A stretch of 50,297 bases of DNA from Enterobacteriaceae bacterium (GTDB lineage: Bacteria > Pseudomonadota > Gammaproteobacteria > Enterobacterales > Enterobacteriaceae). A model generated the notes under the pieces. The model had not been told where the DNA came from. It worked only from the letters and a program-made list of their open reading frames with translations, and ran no database searches. The translations under genes and the position numbers were made by a program. Each line of letters starts with the position of its first letter. Within the stretch, counting starts at the first letter, position 1. Positions 45,962 to 50,297 of this stretch are shown here, piece after piece. The stretch lies in NCBI GenBank assembly GCA_031261005.1, contig JAISKF010000029.1:1-50297 (forward strand), written 5' to 3'.

Positions 45962-46669
45962 ATGGCGAATAATGTTAAGGAATTACCGGCAATACTTTTA
46001 AGTGATATTTATAAAAGTTATGGTGCTGGTGAAAGCAAAGTTGATGCTCTTAAAAATATCAATTTAGAAATTGCTCAGGGAGAATTTCTTGCTTTATGCG
46101 GTCCTTCCGGTAGCGGAAAAAGTACCCTGCTGAATATCTTATCTGGTATTGATAAACCAACTTTCGGAACAGTAATGTTTCTTAATAAGTTGCTAAATGA
46201 CTTAAATGAAGACCATCTTTCTTTTGTCCGAAGCAAATATCTTGGTTTTATTTTCCAGTTTTTCAATTTAATGCCGGTATTAAATGCGTTTGATAATGTC
46301 TATTACCCTTTAATTCTTAATGGTAATTTTAATAAAAAAGAAGCAAAGGAACGTTCGCTGCATTATCTGGACAGTGTCGGTCTGAGTCATCTTACCGATC
46401 GAAAACCAGGGCAGCTTTCTGGAGGGCAGCAACAGCGCGTGGCTATCGCCAGAGCGCTGGCGCACAATCCATCGGTTGTGGTCGCTGATGAACCTACCGG
46501 TAATTTAGATCTGGCTACCGGTGAATCCATTCTGGATTTATTAATGAAAATTAATGAAGAAACTAAAACGACATTTATTATTTCCACTCACTCAACTCAG
46601 CTTAAAGATCGAGCCAGACGCGTTGTTGAAATCAATGATGGAGGGCTTGTTTATGATTCCGCAAAATAA
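45962..46669 (+). CDS. LolD/MacB-type ABC transporter ATPase
   Basis: A 235-residue ATPase with Walker A GPSGSGKS (47-54), signature LSGGQ (152-156) and Walker [13 protein letters not shown] (172-). The family works with FtsX-fold permeases that act on lipoproteins or periplasmic substrates from the outer leaflet of the inner membrane. The matching permease is the gene at 47343. AAGGA lies 7 bases upstream. Its end overlaps the next gene by 17 bases. Confidence 0.93.
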   Translation: MANNVKELPAILLSDIYKSYGAGESKVDALKNINLEIAQGEFLALCGPSGSGKSTLLNILSGIDKPTFGTVMFLNKLLNDLNEDHLSFVRSKYLGFIFQFFNLMPVLNAFDNVYYPLILNGNFNKKEAKERSLHYLDSVGLSHLTDRKPGQLSGGQQQRVAIARALAHNPSVVVADEPTGNLDLATGESILDLLMKINEETKTTFIISTHSTQLKDRARRVVEINDGGLVYDSAK

Positions 46670-47342
46670 AATATTGTTGTTTTTCTGGATATGCTGTGCC
46701 TTTTTTACTGCGAGTTTTCATGCGACGGGCGCTGTTAATAATGCACCAGCTAATAATGTACCCGCTAATAATGCACCGGCGGTAGAAACTATATTGCAGA
46801 AAGGTTTTCCTGTTAAAGCAGATGAACTGGAAAAAACGACAGATTCATTATTTCAGGAGTATGAAAGTCAGAAAAATATTTCTTCGCTGGTCTTTTATTC
46901 TTACGGCATGTTAAGACTGGCTAATCATTTTAGTCAGGTCAATGATTTTGTCAGAGCCTCTGAATATGCCAAGACGGGTTTTTTCTATCTTGATGAAGCC
47001 GTAGATTTATATGAGGATAATCCGCGCGTTCGTTATTTGCGGGCGCGTGTTGATGCTTATTTGCCAGCAAATCTTGGTCGCTGTGTTGTGACGCTATATG
47101 ACACGGATATTCTGCTTAAAGAAAAAACAAAGTTTGATAAAGATATTCTGGCACAGATTAATTATATGCGTTATCGGGCTCTTTATAGTTGTAAAGAGTA
47201 TAAACAGGCGGACGCTCTTTTGGCTCAGATAAAAGAAGAAAATCCGAATCTGAATTTACTGTCTCTGGGCGTTGATGGTACTCCCGAATGGGATGTTAAT
47301 GAAGTCACGCAAGTTATGATGCCTTTGGTTAAGGGGGAGTAA
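46653..47342 (+). CDS. Exported TPR-like helical protein
   Basis: A 229-residue protein with an N-terminal signal peptide ([19 protein letters not shown]). A short NNAPANNVPANNAPA repeat follows as a linker, then helical repeats (YGMLRLANHFSQVNDFVRASEYAKTG and similar) that look like TPR units. It is probably periplasmic. I start it at 46653, with GGAGGG 7 bases upstream; the open frame extends to 46554 inside the ATPase gene but without support. Its last base adjoins the permease start. It may be the periplasmic partner of the ABC system. Confidence 0.7.
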   Translation: MIPQNKILLFFWICCAFFTASFHATGAVNNAPANNVPANNAPAVETILQKGFPVKADELEKTTDSLFQEYESQKNISSLVFYSYGMLRLANHFSQVNDFVRASEYAKTGFFYLDEAVDLYEDNPRVRYLRARVDAYLPANLGRCVVTLYDTDILLKEKTKFDKDILAQINYMRYRALYSCKEYKQADALLAQIKEENPNLNLLSLGVDGTPEWDVNEVTQVMMPLVKGE

Positions 47343-48656
47343 ATGTTTAACGGATTTGTGTTGACGAGTATCGCTGTCACGCTGGTTTTAGGCTTTGTGC
47401 TTTACTGTGCTATTTTTAAAACGCAGGATTTGAAATTTTCTTTTCTAAATTTATTCAGACATAAAAGGCGTTCATTCTCCACGATTATTGCCATTATTCT
47501 TGGCGGCGTATCTATTTTTCTTTATGGCGGATTTATCGATTATTCATTCTGGATTCTGAAAGAGCAGACAATAAGAACCAATATTGGTCATGTGCAAATT
47601 TATAATCAGTCCTATTTTGAAACGTCCAATAAAAGCCAGAGTATTATTGATAATTACGAAACGCTGAAAGATGAAATATTGCAGGATCGTGAATTATCTC
47701 AATATATTTCTACGATTTCAGGGCAACTGGAATTTACCGGCGTGGTTTCACAGTATGAGAATGAAACATCAAGTTATTTTTCCGCACTTGGTGTCGAGCC
47801 TTTGCCTGCGCTGAAACTGGGTTCTTTTGATAAGCTGGTTTCCGGCAGTGATTTATCACGTATTAAGAGTGATGAAGTCACACTGGGAAGCGGTCTGGCT
47901 AGAACTCTAAATGCACATTATTCAGACTGGCTGGATTTGATGGTAGTCAATACCAGCGGCGGTCAGGGCGCGTTATCTCTGAAAGTACGCGGTATTTTTG
48001 AGTCTGGTATCAAAGATTATGATGATGTCGCGATGAAAATTCCGCTGAATACGGCGCAGCGTATTATGGGAACGAGCGGTGTCAGTAAGATATTAATTTT
48101 ACTTAAAGATGATAATGACTTGCCGGTATTCAGCGCCAAACTTCATCAGTTTATTGCCGATAAGCATCTGCCATTAATTGTTCGTGACTGGAAAGAAATG
48201 TCATTATTTTATCAGCAGGTTGAAGGTTTGCTGTCTGGTATCTATTTCTTTATAAAAGTTATCGTCGCATTGATTGTTATTTTCATGATCAGCAATTCAA
48301 TGACCATGAATATTGTAGAAAGAACGCGGGAAATTACCACATTAAGAGCGATTGGTCTTAAACCTGCCCATGTTACCCGACTGTTTTTACTGGAAGGGAT
48401 ATTTATCGGAATAATTGGTGCTATCGGCAGCCTTGTGATTGGTTTTGCTATTGCTGGTGTCATCAATATACATGGTATTGCAATGCCGCCATCACCGGGG
48501 CAGTCACAGGGATATACCGCATTTATAAAAACAAATAATGTCGATTTAATCTGGATTACGTTGGTATTGCCAGTACTCACTGCGGCATTGGCATCAATTC
48601 TGCCGTCACGTCGGGCATCAAAGCTGAACATATCTGATGCGTTTAAATTTGTATAA
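47343..48656 (+). CDS. FtsX/MacB-fold ABC transporter permease
   Basis: A 437-residue inner-membrane protein. Helices are seen at about 5-25, 46-66, 300-320, 348-375 and 398-420, with a large periplasmic domain between the second and third. The first helix is additional to the usual four. MTMNIVERTREITTLRAIGLKPAHV and the end SRRASKLNISDAFKFV are typical of the LolC/E-MacB family, whose members extract or move lipoproteins and other hydrophobic substrates. It directly follows the TPR-like gene and works with the ATPase at 45962. Confidence 0.9.
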   Translation: MFNGFVLTSIAVTLVLGFVLYCAIFKTQDLKFSFLNLFRHKRRSFSTIIAIILGGVSIFLYGGFIDYSFWILKEQTIRTNIGHVQIYNQSYFETSNKSQSIIDNYETLKDEILQDRELSQYISTISGQLEFTGVVSQYENETSSYFSALGVEPLPALKLGSFDKLVSGSDLSRIKSDEVTLGSGLARTLNAHYSDWLDLMVVNTSGGQGALSLKVRGIFESGIKDYDDVAMKIPLNTAQRIMGTSGVSKILILLKDDNDLPVFSAKLHQFIADKHLPLIVRDWKEMSLFYQQVEGLLSGIYFFIKVIVALIVIFMISNSMTMNIVERTREITTLRAIGLKPAHVTRLFLLEGIFIGIIGAIGSLVIGFAIAGVINIHGIAMPPSPGQSQGYTAFIKTNNVDLIWITLVLPVLTAALASILPSRRASKLNISDAFKFV

Positions 48657-48666
48657 GGAAAGCATA

Positions 48667-49449
48667 ATGAAAAAATGCCCATTCTGGTTATTCATGTCCG
48701 CTCTGTTATTTTCAGCGGCGGGCTGGGCTAACGCATCGACGCCTGATGTCATGGAGATTATCCGGCAGTCGGACGAGGTGCGCTCCCCGAATAAACCTTT
48801 TCGCTATACCGTAACGGTGCTGGAATATAAGTCGGGAAACACCGAACAAGCCAGTAAACAGGTTTTAGATGTATCCATGCGCTTTATGAAACCAGAAAAC
48901 GGCGCTCAGGCTGATGCCCGCTCTCTGGTTCGTTTTGTGTACCCGCCACGAGACAAGGGTAAAGTCATGCTGTCTGACTGGTATGATTTATGGTTTTATA
49001 CGCCAGAGCTGCGCCGTCCAATTCCTATCTCCCGTCAGCAACGGCTGTTGGGGCAAATTTCCAATGGTGACGTTATTGTCACTAACTTTGAGTTTGCTTA
49101 TAACTCTCAGCTACAGGGTGAAACGCCGTGCGGCAAAAAAACGTGTTATAAGCTGGAACTGGAACGTAAATCCCCTGAAGTAACTTATCCTAAAGTTGTT
49201 TATCTAGTTGAAAAAGATAGTGATTATCGCCCTTATAAAGCGTCTTACTATTCACTGGATAACAAGTTAATTAAAGATGTGCTGTATCAGGATTATAAGC
49301 CAGTGCTCGGCAAGGAAAGACCGACAAAAATTATCGTGAAAGATGCCCGCAGCAGCGGCTATTCGGTGATGGAATACAGCGACATCAGACTTGAATCTCT
49401 GCCGGAATCTCATTTTACCAAAGAGTATATTCAACGGGGTGGCAACTAA
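48667..49449 (+). CDS. LolA-like outer-membrane lipoprotein-sorting protein
   Basis: A 260-residue protein with signal peptide cut at about ANA|STP (residue 23). SMRFMKPENGAQADARSLVRF, YDLWFYTPELRRPIPIS and YPKVVYLVEKDSDYRPYKA are typical of the LolA-like family that occurs with FtsX-fold permeases. The incomplete-barrel fold can hold an acyl chain in the periplasm. The start at 48667 is supported by AAGGA 6 bases upstream. The stop overlaps the next start by one base. The cargo could be the product of the upstream type II enzymes or a lipoprotein. Confidence 0.85.
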   Translation: MKKCPFWLFMSALLFSAAGWANASTPDVMEIIRQSDEVRSPNKPFRYTVTVLEYKSGNTEQASKQVLDVSMRFMKPENGAQADARSLVRFVYPPRDKGKVMLSDWYDLWFYTPELRRPIPISRQQRLLGQISNGDVIVTNFEFAYNSQLQGETPCGKKTCYKLELERKSPEVTYPKVVYLVEKDSDYRPYKASYYSLDNKLIKDVLYQDYKPVLGKERPTKIIVKDARSSGYSVMEYSDIRLESLPESHFTKEYIQRGGN

Positions 49450-50297
49450 TGAGACGCTGTCTCTTTGTTCTGCTGGCGTCTCCGGTTATCTTCTTTCCGG
49501 CAGATCTTTTGGCTAATTGTTTGTCTGATTCGGCTATTACGGTATCCGGTCAAGCCGCTTATGTGAACAAGAAACCGTCTGTCTGGCGAATAAAGCGTAA
49601 GAATCCCTATACTTCCGATAATATGTATAGTGATTTGATGGGGCAGGTCAGTAATAAATGCCAGTTGATTGAAAATAAACTCGATGCTGATTTTTCGCTG
49701 TACGCGCTGACTTATTACCCATATAAAAGCGTCGGCAACTTTGAAAAAGATGATCACCGGATAAGAGGCTTAATCGATCGGCTTTCGCTCTCTTATTCGA
49801 TGTCAGACCGTATCAGGCTGGAGGCGGGTAAACTCAGGGCGCAATCTGGTCTCTTTTATTTGAAGTCGCCTGCCAGTTTGATGAATAACTATTATTCTGG
49901 ATTTAAATCTACGCGGATTTACGATCCTGCCATGAAACAGGTCTATCCTGAGTCGTCTTGGGGAGCAAGGTTATCAAGTGATTCCAGAGATTATTCATTA
50001 TCTCTAACCGTTGCGCCGAAACTGACGCATATTGATAAACGTTATGAGTCTTCCAGTAATTGGTCTGCTCTGGAGCGTTCTAACGCCAGTGAACGTTACC
50101 TGCTGACTTATACCGATTATCGCCTTAATGATCATACACCTGCGGTCAGCTTTATGGCGGGAGATTCTAAATCTGTCGCGATTTCAGACAGTTTCAACTA
50201 TACGCCGCAATTCGTTATTAACGCGGAAGTTGCCTACCATTTTAATCAGCAATGGCGTCATCTTGATAATGGCAACGCTGAAATGGTTGAACATTAC
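49449..50297 (+). CDS. Outer-membrane beta-barrel protein, cut off by the window end
   Basis: The frame is open for 283 codons to the window edge. It starts MRRCLFVLLASPVIFFPADL with a signal peptide, and the mature part has alternating hydrophobic strands (DRLSLSYSMSDRIRLEAGKL, FVINAEVAYHFNQQW). It resembles the barrel proteins found next to LolA-like and FtsX-fold genes. The one-base overlap TAATG with the LolA-like gene implies coupling. It may be the outer-membrane exit of the transporter. The C-terminus is not visible. Confidence 0.8.
   Translation, partial: MRRCLFVLLASPVIFFPADLLANCLSDSAITVSGQAAYVNKKPSVWRIKRKNPYTSDNMYSDLMGQVSNKCQLIENKLDADFSLYALTYYPYKSVGNFEKDDHRIRGLIDRLSLSYSMSDRIRLEAGKLRAQSGLFYLKSPASLMNNYYSGFKSTRIYDPAMKQVYPESSWGARLSSDSRDYSLSLTVAPKLTHIDKRYESSSNWSALERSNASERYLLTYTDYRLNDHTPAVSFMAGDSKSVAISDSFNYTPQFVINAEVAYHFNQQWRHLDNGNAEMVEHY

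Noticed and set aside
46554..46652. N-terminal extension of the TPR-like protein
   Set aside because: It lies within the ATPase gene and would bury the signal peptide. The ATG at 46653 has GGAGGG at the right distance.

Overview
The window looks like the chromosome of an enteric gammaproteobacterium (order Enterobacterales). The order rrn 5S / tRNA-Asp / tRNA-Trp / hdfR / maoP / comM / ilvLGMEDA is the classic enteric one, and the predicted proteins (CRP, PstSCAB, GlmU, IlvE, PrkB) are close to full-length Escherichia orthologues. Moderate GC, AT-rich spacers and different joins between syntenic blocks place it outside Escherichia/Salmonella. I cannot name the genus from the sequence alone.

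Core part, 1-29190. (1) 3' end of an rRNA operon with two distal tRNAs, 1-407. (2) hdfR, maoP and comM, 476-3313. (3) The complete ilvLGMEDA branched-chain amino acid operon with leader peptide, attenuator and an intact ilvG, 3570-10275. (4) A DUF2461 gene, a repeat cluster and a three-gene lipoprotein operon of the CsgG/DUF4810/GNA1162 type, 10330-13096. (5) glmU and glmS for UDP-GlcNAc synthesis, 13288-16744. (6) pstSCAB-phoU behind two Pho boxes, 16854-21459. (7) A polar amino acid ABC importer without an ATPase gene, a yieH-type phosphatase and a LysE-type exporter, 21620-25787. (8) yheT, yheU, prkB and crp, 25925-29128. Dispersed palindromic repeats of two families sit in several intergenic gaps.

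Accessory part, 29191-50297 and continuing past the right edge. After an AT-rich spacer come two tandem paralogous TpsA exoproteins (about 900 aa each) and one TpsB outer-membrane transporter, i.e. a two-partner secretion system. Only 14 bp after tpsB, on the same strand, begins a set of type II fatty acid/polyketide genes: an AcpS-type phosphopantetheinyl transferase, an SDR ketoreductase, a FabA/FabZ-like dehydratase, an ACP, a GcvT-like protein, a fused ketosynthase plus inactive ketosynthase (KS-CLF-like) of 852 aa, a degenerate ketosynthase (405 aa) and a more degenerate ketosynthase-like protein (330 aa). These are followed by a LolD/MacB-type ATPase, a TPR-like periplasmic protein, an FtsX-type permease, a LolA-like protein and the start of an outer-membrane beta-barrel protein.

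The inferred logic of the accessory part is that the type II enzymes build an unusual acyl chain on the dedicated ACP, and that the ABC permease, LolA-like carrier and barrel move a lipid or lipid-linked product through the envelope. The contiguity with the two-partner secretion genes raises the possibility that the exoproteins and the acyl product work together at the cell surface. This coupling is a hypothesis from gene order and is the most interesting thing in the window.
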